Of a stretch of DNA of 64,000 nt, positions 11,350 through 22,712 are shown one piece after another. Each line of letters opens with the position of its first letter. Position 1 is the stretch's first letter. The translations under genes and the position numbers were made by a program. Under the pieces are notes generated by a model. It searched no databases and was not told where the DNA came from. It was given only the letters and a program-made list of their open reading frames with translations. This DNA is from Gryganskiella cystojenkinii (Eukaryota > Mortierellomycota > Mortierellomycetes > Mortierellales > Mortierellaceae), in contig JAAAIG010000058.1 in NCBI GenBank assembly GCA_015852425.1, positions 17,873-81,872 of the forward strand, in the 5' to 3' direction.

Positions 11350-14300
11350 ATGACGGTAGAGTCTTCGAAACGAGTCATGCAATCCTTCCAGATTGCACCT
11401 CAATGTATTCAGGATCTTTCCAACAACAACAGCGGCAACCCTATCCGGAATATCGAAGTTCGTACAGATCCATTGTCAGGAGAGCCTTTTGTGCTTTGGA
11501 AGGATGTTCAGATTGCATTTAAAGATGCTGACTTTGTAATTGACACCGAGGACGGCCATGTAATCCCATTTCTGCTCGATAAAGACTTTGCGGAGTAAGT
11601 TGGCAGCAGTCAATTTGGTTTGAAAGATCCCTAAGAACTCACCCGCTGCTCTTTTTTTGGCGTATGAGACCCTAGTAACAAATATATGATTGTTTCTTTT
11701 TCCTGGCCATAAAGACTAGTTCCTCGAAGGATTGAATACTACAAAGACAAGGTCCTGGATGTCGTTCTCTTATCCTTGCCAAGGCAGTCAACCAGGTCCA
11801 CCAACGCTTCAACCTCAGTCGATCGTCCTGTCAGATCTCCAAATCGTTCATCTCTTCTTCTTGAACCCACTGCTCGCTCTGTTAATCCAACACGATCGAC
11901 GGTCTCTTACGGACTATCAGCACATCTTGAATCCGTAACCACTCTCCGGGATACCAAGCAAATACAGACGGTAACTCGCACTATACCACGCAACAACAAA
12001 ACCGCGACGCCACTGCCACCATTACAGTCCATCTTCGACTCTTTGACGGACGACATTGATCAGCTCTTGAAGTCAGACACATTCCGCAGGATGCAAAATA
12101 AGGATCCTCAGAGCGAGATCATGCCTACTGTGGTGCTCAGGTCAAGAATCAATAGTCGGCCCCACATACGAATGAGTATGACAGCACGAACTTCAATCCA
12201 ATCGTTTAATGACCTTCGCTCCAGTTACGTCGAGGCCATCTTCACCGGTCAAGTCCCAGAAGCGAATGGTATCATGGCTATGATGATGAAATGCTTACAG
12301 GACCTGAAAATCGAGACGGAGAGACTCAATTCGAGGCTGGACCAAGGCGCTGAAGTGCAGGCTGTACATACAGCCATGCTGAGCAAGATTAACGACATGA
12401 GCGAGACAATGATCCACATGCAACAGTCAACGCTCGATCAGCTCGCTAGAACTCAGGCTCAAATCCAAGCTTTGCTCACCCAGACCTTTGAGCTGCATGA
12501 ATACCAAGTTCCACGATTGTTTATAATTCTTCCCAAGGTCCACCGTCGACGAGATGCCATTCTAAAACCGTTTTCAAACAAGTTTCGGCTCTATTTTCTC
12601 TGCGAGTGCGGTGCACACACAACTGACGACACATCCAAAGACGTGGACAAGATTCATTTGGCGAACCATCCAGGATATGATATCGAGGAACCAACTGAAT
12701 TTTTCGAAAAATATGGGCGTCACGTCCTTACAATTATGAGGGCGATCCAGATGGGAGCTCAGGTAGCCTCATTCCTTGTCCCCCATTTCGCCAGCTCAGG
12801 TCTGGCTCATGAGCTCAAAGAAGTCGAGAAGGGTTTGGAGTGGCTACAAGCTGGAGTCGATTTCTATACCAAAGAGAACATTGGTACTATGGTGGACAAT
12901 ACAATTCACTATATCGAGGACCTGCAAGAGCGACAGCCCGTTGACCGAGGTCAGGAAGGACATGCCACGGCGATTTATGATGCAAAGCTTATCGAGGGCG
13001 CAGAGCTCAGGCAGCTCACGAGGTTTTTGTCTGAGGTGGATACAGACAAAAGGTATGGCAATCTCTATAGGAAGGTGTTTAAGGGAGGTCATGTGAGGTG
13101 GGTTTGTCGCCTGCATTTCAAACAAGGCTACCGTGAGGAGGGTCAGAAAATATTCCTCGAGGCCTTACAGAAGAGCCATGGCATGTACGACGAGGATTCG
13201 GGAGTAGTAACTGTCACCCTGACAAGTCCTACCCAGGCCAAGATCTTTTATGATGCTTTTATCCAGGCTCATAATGTGCATGAGCTGCGTATAGACCTCA
13301 ATTGGGAATTATCCCTGAAGGATGTCCGCAATTTTACCGAGACTATCCATAGATCATCCCTCATAAGTTTGAACATCAAAGTTCAATCTCTCCAAGACCC
13401 GCTCCTCGATCTTCATAATAGTGGCCGACGTTATGACCCCCTTCTTCAACTCCTGGCTGAAGGGCAGATCCAATATGTCTTTTTCAACAATTTTCACAAC
13501 TTTTTCGGCCGGGTCAGTTGCCTCTCTTCCCTTAAGCCAATGGCGAAGCTCCGGACGATGTCCTTCAGTGGGATGACAGATCGACGGCACTACGATGCCT
13601 TCCTCGAGGTCATCAAGAAGTGTCAGGGTCTTCTGGAAGTATCAGTCGAGACCCCTGACAACAGTCTAGCTGTCCAATGTATCAAGATTTGTCCGAGTCT
13701 TCGCTGCCTGACAATCCAGCGTGTACAGATGGATAGCAAGGACGTTATCGGACTCTGGCAGGCAGTGTTGCAAGTCAAACGACAGAACCATGACCAGGCA
13801 AAAAAGAGTCACCCTTTGACTGTAAAAGCGAGGGACAATGATGGAGTAATTGCATCCATGGTTTTGTCAGAGGATGGTCGGCCAGTCATTTCTGCAAAGG
13901 AGATTGACAAGAGATACTTACAGGACATCATTCGCGTGTATGCATGGGCCATGAATGACGTCGAGGCACTGAAAAAAGAAGATCCTGGTCACCAATCTCA
14001 GTCTCTGGAGTTACCTCGGAGCGACTATGTCACGGAGAGTAGTCAGTCTGGACTTGTCCGTGCGATCCCTAGTCATGTCGTCTCAACAGTGATATCGCCA
14101 GTCAAAATTATGACGGAGCGTAACTCTGCAGGCGAGACCCGCTACGTTATTGATGGTGCGTTCAATGGAAACGCCATCCGTGTCTTGACTGAGATGGCCT
14201 TGAATGGGGAGATATGTCTGATCCCTACCGAAAGCGAGGTCGGTGAGCTCCGACACGTTACCAAAGAGCCCACCGAGACTGGCGAAACTCGTTATATTGT

Positions 14301-15825
14301 TGGTAGCGTTATTACAGCCAAGACGATTACCCGAGTGATCATGGGACCCCGCATCATAAGCGAGCGTACTTTGACCGGCAAGATCTGCCATGTGATTGTC
14401 GATCAGTATAACGGCAATGCTATCCGCACCAAGTTTGAACGCGACGAACAAACTGGCGAGATGGTCCACATTCCCGTTAAAGAACCTGAGGGTGAGTTGC
14501 GTTATGTTACTGAGGAACGCACCTCATCTGGAGAGATCCGCAAGGTCATTGGTGCTGCGATCACTGGCAATGTCACTATGACCCCTCGCATGGTCAGTAG
14601 TGTACGTGTTGTTTCTGAGGGTTCGTCGCCCTCGACTCAGACTCGTATTGTTTCCGAGACCAGCTTGACTGGCGAGACCAAGTACTACCAGATCACAATT
14701 AGACCGAACGGTGAGGAGATTCGCACTGCAGTTGAGCGCACGGCTGAAGACGGCTTTCGTATCCCCGGCGGTGCTGTCATTGTCGGTGCCGGCGCTACTT
14801 TGGTCCGCACCAACAACTACCAGGCCACGACCACGACCCGTGTTGTCGGAGGAAGTACCTTGACAGCTGCCGATCAGGCCGCGAACAAGACGCAGATCAT
14901 GCTCAAGTTGAGCATTATGCGCTACGAGCGTGGTGATGCTGACCAGGCTGTTCCCACTGCCGCTGTTGGAACTGTTTTATTCTCGAGGCTCAAGATGCTC
15001 GGCGCCGGTGCGGTCAATATTGACGACGTTGCATTCTCGCATGTCGAGGAGGGCAAGATCCCTGCTCGCCGTACCATCAAGTGGATGAAGACCGAGGCCC
15101 ACTGGAAGCGTGAGGCCGGTATGCTCCAGCACTTGAAGTCTGATCACTACATTGCCAATATTTACACGTTGTACTCCTTGCCTACGTTTGCCTCTTACCG
15201 ATTTGTCTCGATTCTTGGATCTTTCTCACGTACTCTCGAGTCCTATATGGCTACTGAGAAGCTCACGAGCGCTCAGATTCGTCAGTTGACCTTGTCCTTG
15301 TCTGATACTCTTCGTTGGTGCCACGAGCACCATGCTGTCCATCTGAACGTCCGCCCAGCCTCGTTCTACCTCGAAGGTGTTCCTGGTGAGGATGCCAAGG
15401 ATAGCAATGGTCAGTTGGTCTGGAAGCTCTGGAACTTTGGTCATGCCCGTTTTGTTGGTGAATCCGTCGATACCACTGTTACCACTGTCACATACGCTGC
15501 ACCCGAGATCTTGCAGGGACGCAAGCAGATCGCGACCGAGACGAGCTCGTCTTCGTCGTCGACGACTCAGGTTCTTTCGGCCGTTTCGATGGATCTCTGG
15601 TCTCTTGGTTTGATCATCTACGAGTTGCATACGCGCAAGGCTTACTTCAGCTCGAGCAACTTTGCCGAGTTCCAGTTGACAAACAAAGATGCGGCTTTCG
15701 AGCCTGCTTTGGAGGTGATCCGACAAGAGGATGCTCGCAAGGCAATCCGTGGTTTGATGGAGGTCGATCCAGAGAAACGTTATGCTCACGAGACCTTGCG
15801 TGATGTGTACTTTGGACGAGCCTAA
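11350..15825 (+). CDS. Large multidomain protein: fungal leader domain, internal repeats, C-terminal pseudokinase
   Basis: Two exons (11350-11594, 11715-15825) give 1451 residues. The middle contains a block with FFEKYGRHVLTIM and RLYFLCECGAHT-type motifs that I associate, from memory, with an expanded Mortierellaceae family. Residues about 400-760 look like a leucine-rich/F-box-type region without clear periodicity. Residues about 877-1110 contain imperfect 35-40-residue repeats marked by [TS]GExRxVI. The end (about 1163-1451) is kinase-like: a Lys in TIKWMK with a Glu in KREAGML, the APE motif in YAAPEIL and DLWSLG are kept. The catalytic-loop HRD reads HLN and the DFG reads NFG, so both catalytic aspartates are asparagine. 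Inference: a non-catalytic signalling or scaffold protein. Arg codons turn almost wholly CGT/CGC near the 3' end, unlike the N-terminal half. Confidence 0.85.
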
Positions 15826-16278
15826 GTCCCTCTTATCTCTTTCATAATTTTAATCATTTATCTCATCCAATCCCCAATTTACCTTAATCTACTTATTTAC
15901 AAAAAAAATACCAAAAACACGATGAAACGTCGGGGACAATATTCCTCCATCGATTCTTCCGTTGTACACACAAAGAACAGAAAAAAGAGAAGCACAAAAG
16001 CACCTAGTAGGAAGAAAAACACATTTATCCCCTCATATTTTACTTAGTTATTATCCAAAAAAAATCTTTTTCATAAATATCTTTTTTTTTTTTTTGCTTG
16101 CAAAAACAAATTTGGTTGGTATTTTGCTCTCTTAATGGTCAGGAGGATTCGCATGACACGGTACGGTGTGGGGAGTCCTATTTATGTAATACTGTACAGT
16201 TTTTTATTGTGAAGCAATAGATACTGGCTCCCTCCGTAGTCAATCCTCCGCTTCTTTGACAGAACAAATTATGTTTCC
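15826..16278. other. 3' flanks of convergent genes
   Basis: The pseudokinase gene and ISY1 converge here. The stretch is A/T-rich with poly-A/T runs (for example near 16081-16095). No gene or structured RNA was seen. Confidence 0.6.
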
Positions 16279-17651
16279 CTATTTGCTGTCGTTGATATAA
16301 CGATCCATGATTGCCTGCTTCCTCCTCTTGACTAGGTACTCTTCCACTTCGGCTTGGGAGGGCACAAACAAGGTGCCGAGGGATTCAGTCCGTTCACCAT
16401 CGACCTCCATGCCACTGTTCTCTTCCTCCTCTGCATCTTCGAGAGCCTTTTCCATAGCTATAGACAACGCAAGTGTTTAAACCACGGGTTAGTGCGAGTG
16501 CTCTTCCTTTTTTTTTTTGTTTCTCTCCAACGAACAGAACTCCAATCATAGTCACTTTTTCGATCACTCTCGTTGATAGACGTACCAAGTTCCTCCTGTT
16601 CCTTCTCGAACTCCAGTATTGATCCGTCTTCCTCATCTCTGTATCCATAGTAATCCGCATCGACGTTCCGATGAAGTTCTGCTCTCGTCTTTTCCTTCAT
16701 TGTGATTTCTAATAGAGTGATACAACGAGTTTTCGAGATCATAGGAACGTTAGTGTTCGATCAAGTAAAAAAAAAAAAAAATTGAGTCTCTCCTTTCTGT
16801 TGGGATGGTTTCCTAGAGAGATATATTTTTTTTTCTGATCATCTTACGTTGAGGTTGAAAGAGTTCCTTGACGCCTGGGAGATCCTTTGCACGGCCAAAA
16901 TATTTGTATCCACGTGCCCCCGGCACCTCCTTTCCTTGTGCATCAATGGTTTTTGGCCCAGCAATCTAAAAAAGAAGTGATTTCAGGTGTTTTAGTTAAA
17001 GCTTCAGCTGTAAAGCCCCATCCCCCCAGCCAAGGCAAGGGTAGTCTGTCCAAAGATGAATCCGCTTCCTTACTCTGTAGTCTACGCCTCCGAGATCCTT
17101 GATCTGTTGCTCCCAACGATATTTTTCGCGCATCAACTTGTTGATCTCGTCGTTCAGGTCACGGATTTGGAAATCAGACAGTCCAGCTAAGCAACAGGTG
17201 GATGTTATCGAGAAAGGTAGGGGTCGTTAGTCTTTTTTTGGATTCCACTCAAAAGGTCCTTCAAGATACGAGCATCGTTTTGATTCCACATTCGCAGCAG
17301 CCAGAGTAAGTCCCCCGTACCATCCTGAATCTTGGAGACCTTCTTGGAGATATCACCAATGGTATTGCGACGCCACTTCTCTGCCTCGGCCAAGGAGGTC
17401 ACTTCTGTGATCCTGAAAGGTCTACGCTCGAGTTTTTTTGATCCGCCGAGTTCCGCATTCTTTGCCTCGCGGAAGCGATACAGCATCGACCTAAAGTTTT
17501 TTTAAAAAATATATATATATATATAAAAGGCATGTCAGCAACACATTGAAGATTAAGCCATGTTCTTTGCTGCTGATCGCAATGAAAGTCTCTTAATGAA
17601 TCCATTGGATGATGATTGAGCGTACTGTGCTTTCTCTTCGTTTCTGGCCAT
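16279..17651 (-). CDS. ISY1: Pre-mRNA-splicing factor ISY1
   Basis: Six exons (17651-17626, 17490-17321, 17186-17074, 16965-16848, 16708-16586, 16457-16279) join in phase to 242 residues. The family start [16 protein letters not shown] is reconstructed only if the first 26-base exon is used, which fixes the start. Further hallmarks are [15 protein letters not shown], a KDLGGVDY segment and the glycine-rich block [18 protein letters not shown]. Established: Isy1 is part of the Prp19/NTC-associated spliceosome and acts at the first catalytic step in the nucleus. The C-terminus is acidic followed by a Lys/Arg-rich helix. Length fits (human 285, fission yeast about 217). Intron 1 contains a TA dinucleotide run near 17508-17525. 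Confidence 0.95.
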
Positions 17652-18045
17652 AATGTATCTCCTTTGAGTTCCTGAACGGTCTGTATTGTGTATGAATGAG
17701 AAGAGAATGCAATGATGGGCACAGCTGAAAACAGCAACCATTCGCGAGAACCATGTCGATCACAGCTCATGCGATTGGAAGAATACCGTGACGTAGTTCT
17801 GATTGTCGAAAGAGGTTTCCCCTTGTAACCATTGCCTCCAATTAACCATATCTGCACGAGTCTCTGGTCCGTTTCGGTGTCGCTGTCTCTGGTATAGAGA
17901 CCGTTATCAATGCATTAGAAAAGAAAAGGATCAAAGATTTGCTTCTTTTTTTTTGGTATTCCAAGTCAAAGTGCACTTCGTCCTTGGGAAAATTTTACGC
18001 CACCAAATTCAATTCTTTCCTTTTCCGAGTTTTAGTGCTCTCTTT
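17652..18045. other. Short intergenic region
   Basis: This 394-base stretch separates the ISY1 start from the 3' end of the DMAC1-like gene; both are on the minus strand. It should contain the ISY1 promoter. No other gene is evident. Confidence 0.6.
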
Positions 18046-18631
18046 TTATTTCTGTTGTGGCCGCGACTCTTCTGGGGATCCGATCGGCATGGTAAGTCTA
18101 TACACGGCAGCAGCGATAAATGCTATGTTTTCGAACCCCAAGAAGGTGCAAAAAGGGAGGGTTAGCAATATGCTTCTTTGTATTAAACCTCCACTTGCAC
18201 ATTCAACACGGTCAAATGGTATGACTGTTTCCTTCGGTTAAAATGACCCCTGTTTTGACGTTGTTTTCCTTTACCTGATCCCATTACACCGAGACCAAGT
18301 CTCCGTGAGATTTGATTCTTGGGCAATTGTTGTGCCTGATAGAAAGAATAAAGGCCCAATCCCCCGAACCCAGCACAACCTACCAGTTTACAAGGCAAGC
18401 AATCTGCCGGTAATTGCTGCTGCTGTTGACTATGGTTGGTGTGGGGACGAGATGTTTCTTGGGAATTATCTTCTTTAGTCTAAAACAGGGTAAAGAATGA
18501 GGTTGTCAGGGATAGGTGCAAGTAACGACGTTCTTGTGCAGGTGCATATTGCCTGTGGACGCCAATGGGCAAGTAGTTTTGACCATGCGAAATGGTACCT
18601 CGGTGGCCATGGTAAGGACTTCTTTTGACAT
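18046..18631 (-). CDS. DMAC1-like (DUF4536) small mitochondrial membrane protein
   Basis: Three exons (18631-18599, 18479-18275, 18122-18046) give 104 residues. After a Gln-rich linker comes CLPCKLVGCAGFGGLGLY, a CxxC motif running straight into a Gly-rich membrane helix. A second short hydrophobic stretch (SAFIAAAVYRL) follows. This matches the layout of distal membrane-arm assembly component 1, which helps assemble the membrane arm of respiratory complex I in the mitochondrial inner membrane (family knowledge). The last intron was placed using a CTAAC branch-point-like sequence upstream of the ATAG acceptor; a longer reading with the intron partly retained is less likely. The first donor (GAG/GTACCA) is weaker, so the N-terminus is the least certain part. 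Confidence 0.72.
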
Positions 18632-19014
18632 TTTCGTGATTGGGGGGAGTGTGAAGAATGGAGTATGGAAAATGAAATTTAAAAGAGGAATGGAATGGAA
18701 TGGACGTGTGAGAGAGAGAATGAGGGACGAAGTAAGGATCAGCGAGAGAAAGGACACTTAGACCCTCTCGTGACTGCATAAAGCACATTTTTGCCACCAT
18801 TCATAATTTCATGTTCGAATATCACACCAGGAGCGCTCTTTTTTCCAACCTCTCGTTTTCTTCAGTCTCTATTTCATCCATCTTCATTGCCTACGTCCCA
18901 GCTACATACGACACGTCCCATTCCAATCTTGCTTCTTCTGGAGACAGCCATTACTGTCATTGGATTGTTACTGCGACATTTTCCAACGCGTCCAAACGCA
19001 AACAAATCTTCTCA
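18632..19014. other. Divergent promoter region
   Basis: This 383-base stretch lies between the DMAC1-like start (minus) and the XRCC4 start (plus) and presumably holds both promoters. An ATG at 18811 is in frame with XRCC4 and would add 68 residues of low-complexity sequence; I judged it 5' leader. Confidence 0.55.
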
Positions 19015-21503
19015 ATGTCGGACAACGGCGTTGCATATTTCCACATTGTAAACACTGACCTGGGACCAGGAACTAACAATGAATACGTAATTCAGACCAC
19101 ATGGGAAAAGAGCCGTAATGGGAACAGAGAGGGCGATGTCCAGTGCAAGGTCTATGTCATGAACTACAGCACCTTTTGGACTGGAGTCTGTAAGTCCTTT
19201 TGAGAACATTATCGGTTAGGCTTTCTGCTTCTTTGGACAACCCGATATGGATCTAAAAACGCCACCATGGTAACCTCATCTTTCACTCTTTCTTTGCCAT
19301 CGCAGTGACACGCGAGATTTGGGAGGACCAGTGGAAAGATCGGAAGGGCAACATCCGTAAACTGGAAATGTACCGAAATCTGACCATGGAAGCCTTCAGT
19401 GGGGTGCAAAAGTCGGGAGAGTGGAATCTTTCGCTCGAGGTGAAATCCTCTCTTGACTCGTTTCAGGGACTGGAGGTAAAAGACTGTCTTCTCGCCCCGC
19501 TGGAGGACTCCACGACCTGATACAGGAGACAACCATCCGAGAAACGTATTAATGACTTCTATCTCGCTTTATTTATCATCAGCTGACCTGGATAGGATTC
19601 ACGGAAAGTAGCACGGCGACTGGACGCGTCATTCGCCAAAAGGTCAGGACTAGGGTGACACTGGCAGGTTTGGCTAAAGCCAGTATGCTCAGGACTAACC
19701 TGACTTGCCAATTTTTTTTTACTGTTGTTTACATAGACCAAACTGGGTACAATGGATCTCATGATCGTATCACTAGAAACTTCACAAGAGCTTATGCGTA
19801 ACTGGATCAGGACCACCATCGAGGAGCGGCAAAAGTTTGGCGTAAGTGAGAGCAGACTGCGGACACATCGCGTGTCGCTACTACATCCTTGCTCCTTATT
19901 CGATCAGGGCTTGCCGACTTATGTTTCCTTTGTTTTCAAACTTAGAGAATGAGCAGCGAACTCAAGGAGTATTGCAAGACAATCGACAAACAATTCAAAG
20001 ATCGGGGTCAGGACCTGGAAGACTTTTTGAGGGACGAGCAGAAATCCCGGAGTGATTTGATGGAAAAGGTGAGTTACCCAGCGTAATTCTAATCTGAAGA
20101 TTCAGTGCCTAAGAATCACCCATCTAATTCTTTTTTTGCCACAACCTATGTCGATTAGTTTCGCGCTCTAATCAATACCAAGAAAAAGAAGATTGCTGAA
20201 CTCTCGAAATCGAACGACAACCTAAAAGCGAGAGTTCAGCTTTTGGAGAAAGGTAAGAGAGAATTTGCACATTTATTTCAACGTTACATCTTTACTATCG
20301 TCTCATGCTTTCTGATACCATCTCTTATTATTGTACCCTCGAAACTGGTAGCGCTGAGAGAAGAACGTCGGACGGTGGCAATCTTGAGTGGAAGGAAGAT
20401 CGAAGGTGACGAGATCGATCTGTCTGACATTAAGCAACAGGAAGATGATGACGTTGTCCTAACAAAGGGAGCCCGTCGGGGACGAGGTCGGGGCAGAGGA
20501 AGAGGAAGAGGTCGTGGAAAGGCTGTGGCTCTGGAAAGCGATGTGGATAGTAATGCGGAACCAGTGACTACTTCATCGAGATTGAAAGTCAAGGAGGAGG
20601 GTGTCACCCACGGAAAATTCCAGAATGCAGATTCAGACGACGACTTTGATCCACAGGTGCCACTCGCTCATCCGCAGGATGCGTATGGGTGGGACGATGA
20701 ACAGCAAGATCAGGATGACGACGAGCCACTGGTCCGCAGACGCACACGATCGACTCGAGTCGCGGAGGCGACAACAACAGCAGACAGCTCTATGGCTGGA
20801 ACCCCTGCCTCCTCGGGGAGATCGCCATCACCTACTGGATCAACCTCGTCTACAGCAAGGAAACAGATGTCGAATATGGATAATTTGGTGGGCGGGGCCA
20901 AAGATTTGCTTAATCGTGTCTCGAATGCTGCTCGACACCAAAAGGCGGCCGATGATCCCCAATTTAACATGATCTCCAAAACGATCAAGAAAGAGAGCTC
21001 GACAACCTCGGACCGAGCAATGCTGTTGCGAAAACATGACTTGGATTCGACTCCTGAACCAGAATCCCGCCAGAATTCCCCCAAGAGACATCGAATCGGC
21101 AATGATGACAGCCTCACAGCGACTACAATCACACCCACTTCAAAAACAAAAACAACGACGACTGAAGTGTCAACGTCGAGATCCCGACATCGGCTGCCAG
21201 TCTTTGGAATGTAAGTGATCCATTATCCATCCATCCGTTTTAGGAGACTGAAGCTAAACACTTAACCGATATGACCTATCGACCTCTTTCTCGTTTCCCT
21301 TTCACCATAGGAGAAGAGCTGGGGCGACCAAGAAGCCGGACCCCGAGAACTCACCAGACGCTTCTTTTCAGTCGCATCCTGCGCGATCTTACTCGCCTGG
21401 CAACTCTCCGAGCATCGAAAAGCGACCGAGGGACGGCCGTGGTGCCGCAGATCGAAAAAGGTCGATTATTTCCGAAGAGGAACTCTACAAAGAACTGGAG
21501 TGA
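19015..21503 (+). CDS. XRCC4: XRCC4/Lif1-family non-homologous end-joining protein
   Basis: Eight exons (19015-19189, 19306-19475, 19583-19642, 19737-19841, 19946-20068, 20159-20252, 20352-21210, 21311-21503) give 592 residues. The N-terminal head (about 1-155) contains the XRCC4-type segments YVIQTTWEKS, FWTGVLTREIWEDQW and LETSQELMRNWI. A long coiled-coil stalk follows, with the KTKIxxL-like piece NTKKKKIAELSK. The C-terminal half is disordered, with an (RG)n tract of about 14 residues, acidic patches and a basic, Ser-rich end. Established: XRCC4 scaffolds DNA ligase IV on broken ends in the nucleus. The family is poorly conserved, so the call rests on domain order and these segments. The RG tract is a candidate nucleic-acid contact or arginine-methylation site (inference). 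Confidence 0.87.
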
Positions 21504-21914
21504 TTTGATCGTGGAATGTGAGGCTTGTTACACCTCTTACAGATTCCTTTTTCCAGCGCCAGTGAGACCGTTGACCGGTTGATTTTTGATAATCCTGCAC
21601 AGAAAAACTATCCATGCCCGCATTAGAATAAAACGTGCTCCTCTTTTGCTCTTAAGAACGTTCTTCCTTACTCTTGCTGAATATTTCACGATAGAAAAGG
21701 ATCCAAAGCATAATAATGTCGCTACCTGAGCTTGACTTCTCTATCTTTTTTTTTTTTTTTTGCTCTGCCGCAAAGAGTGCTAAAAAGTTCAGAGATGAGA
21801 GGTAAGACGGAATGAGGCCAGGAAGATCGAGCTAACTTGCATCTTTTTTTTTATTTTTTATTTAGGATTCCAAAGTCAGAAAGGTTGAAACTGTCCGCGG
21901 CTCTAGTGTCCATT
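21504..21914. other. Convergent 3' region
   Basis: The XRCC4 and SDR genes end towards each other here. The stretch holds T-rich runs (near 21748-21765 and 21843-21865). No gene was seen. Confidence 0.6.
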
Positions 21915-22712
21915 TTAAACACCCATGCCACCATTGACACGCAAGGTCTGACCATTAACCCACTTGGAATCTGGTCCGGCCAAGAAACTGACCGCACCCG
22001 CGATATCATCTGCTTGACCCAAACGGTTCTGAGGGTGTAAACCTGTGATGAAACCAACGTGTTGAGCGCTCAATCCCTTATGGAAGGACTCTGTATCGAC
22101 GGGACCAGGAGCAATAGTGTTGACGGTGATACCACGACCTCCAAACGCCTTATCCTTGGCCAAGACACGGGTTATCTGCTCGAGTGCACCCTTTGAAGCG
22201 CTGTACAGGAAATGGTCGCCCTGAACAGTCGTCAGGGATGTCAGACTGGTCGAGATGGTAATGATTCTAGGGCCGGTCGAGCCAGAGAGTTCCTGAGAGT
22301 GGGCGAGATGAGGCTGGACAAGTTTTGAAAAGAACATGGGGCCCTTGACATTGGTGTTGAAAGCCTCGAGGTAAGAGGCTTCGGTCATATCATGGATCGA
22401 TTGGTAGACCAACCAACCGGCGTTCAGGACCACGGCATCGAGACGACCGAATGCGGCCAGGGTTTCGGCGAGGAGTCTTTCACCCTGGTCCAGGTGACCG
22501 ATATCAGCTTGGACAGCGATGGCGCGGACAGGTTCTTCAGAGGCGGAGGAGGGAATCCTGGCGATTTCATTGACGACTTCTTGGGCCTTGGCGGCGTTGG
22601 ATTGGTAATTGACAACGACGTGGAAGCCATCCTGGGCGAGACGGAGGGCGATTCCTCGACCGATTCCACGGGAGGATCCGGTAACGATAGCGACGCGACG
22701 AGTAGAAGTCAT
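21915..22712 (-). CDS. Short-chain dehydrogenase/reductase (classical SDR)
   Basis: A single exon of 265 residues. The nucleotide-binding TGSSRGIG lies at 11-18, NAG at 97-99, the structural Asn at 119 or 121, Ser near 154-156, and the catalytic Tyr170/Lys174 in YSASK. The end (GQTLRVNGGM) is typical of FabG-like classical SDRs. Such enzymes oxidise or reduce alcohol/carbonyl groups with NAD(P)(H) in a Rossmann fold; substrate cannot be told from sequence. The ending GMGV is short, as in bacterial-type 3-oxoacyl reductase and glucose dehydrogenase relatives. No intron, whereas neighbours have several, so recent acquisition is possible but not shown. A TATA box is visible upstream. Confidence 0.92.
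   Translation of the reverse strand: MTSTRRVAIVTGSSRGIGRGIALRLAQDGFHVVVNYQSNAAKAQEVVNEIARIPSSASEEPVRAIAVQADIGHLDQGERLLAETLAAFGRLDAVVLNAGWLVYQSIHDMTEASYLEAFNTNVKGPMFFSKLVQPHLAHSQELSGSTGPRIITISTSLTSLTTVQGDHFLYSASKGALEQITRVLAKDKAFGGRGITVNTIAPGPVDTESFHKGLSAQHVGFITGLHPQNRLGQADDIAGAVSFLAGPDSKWVNGQTLRVNGGMGV

Noticed and set aside
15226..15789. Minus-strand frame of 187 codons within the pseudokinase region
   Set aside because: Antisense shadow caused by biased codons; the sense strand carries clear kinase motifs.
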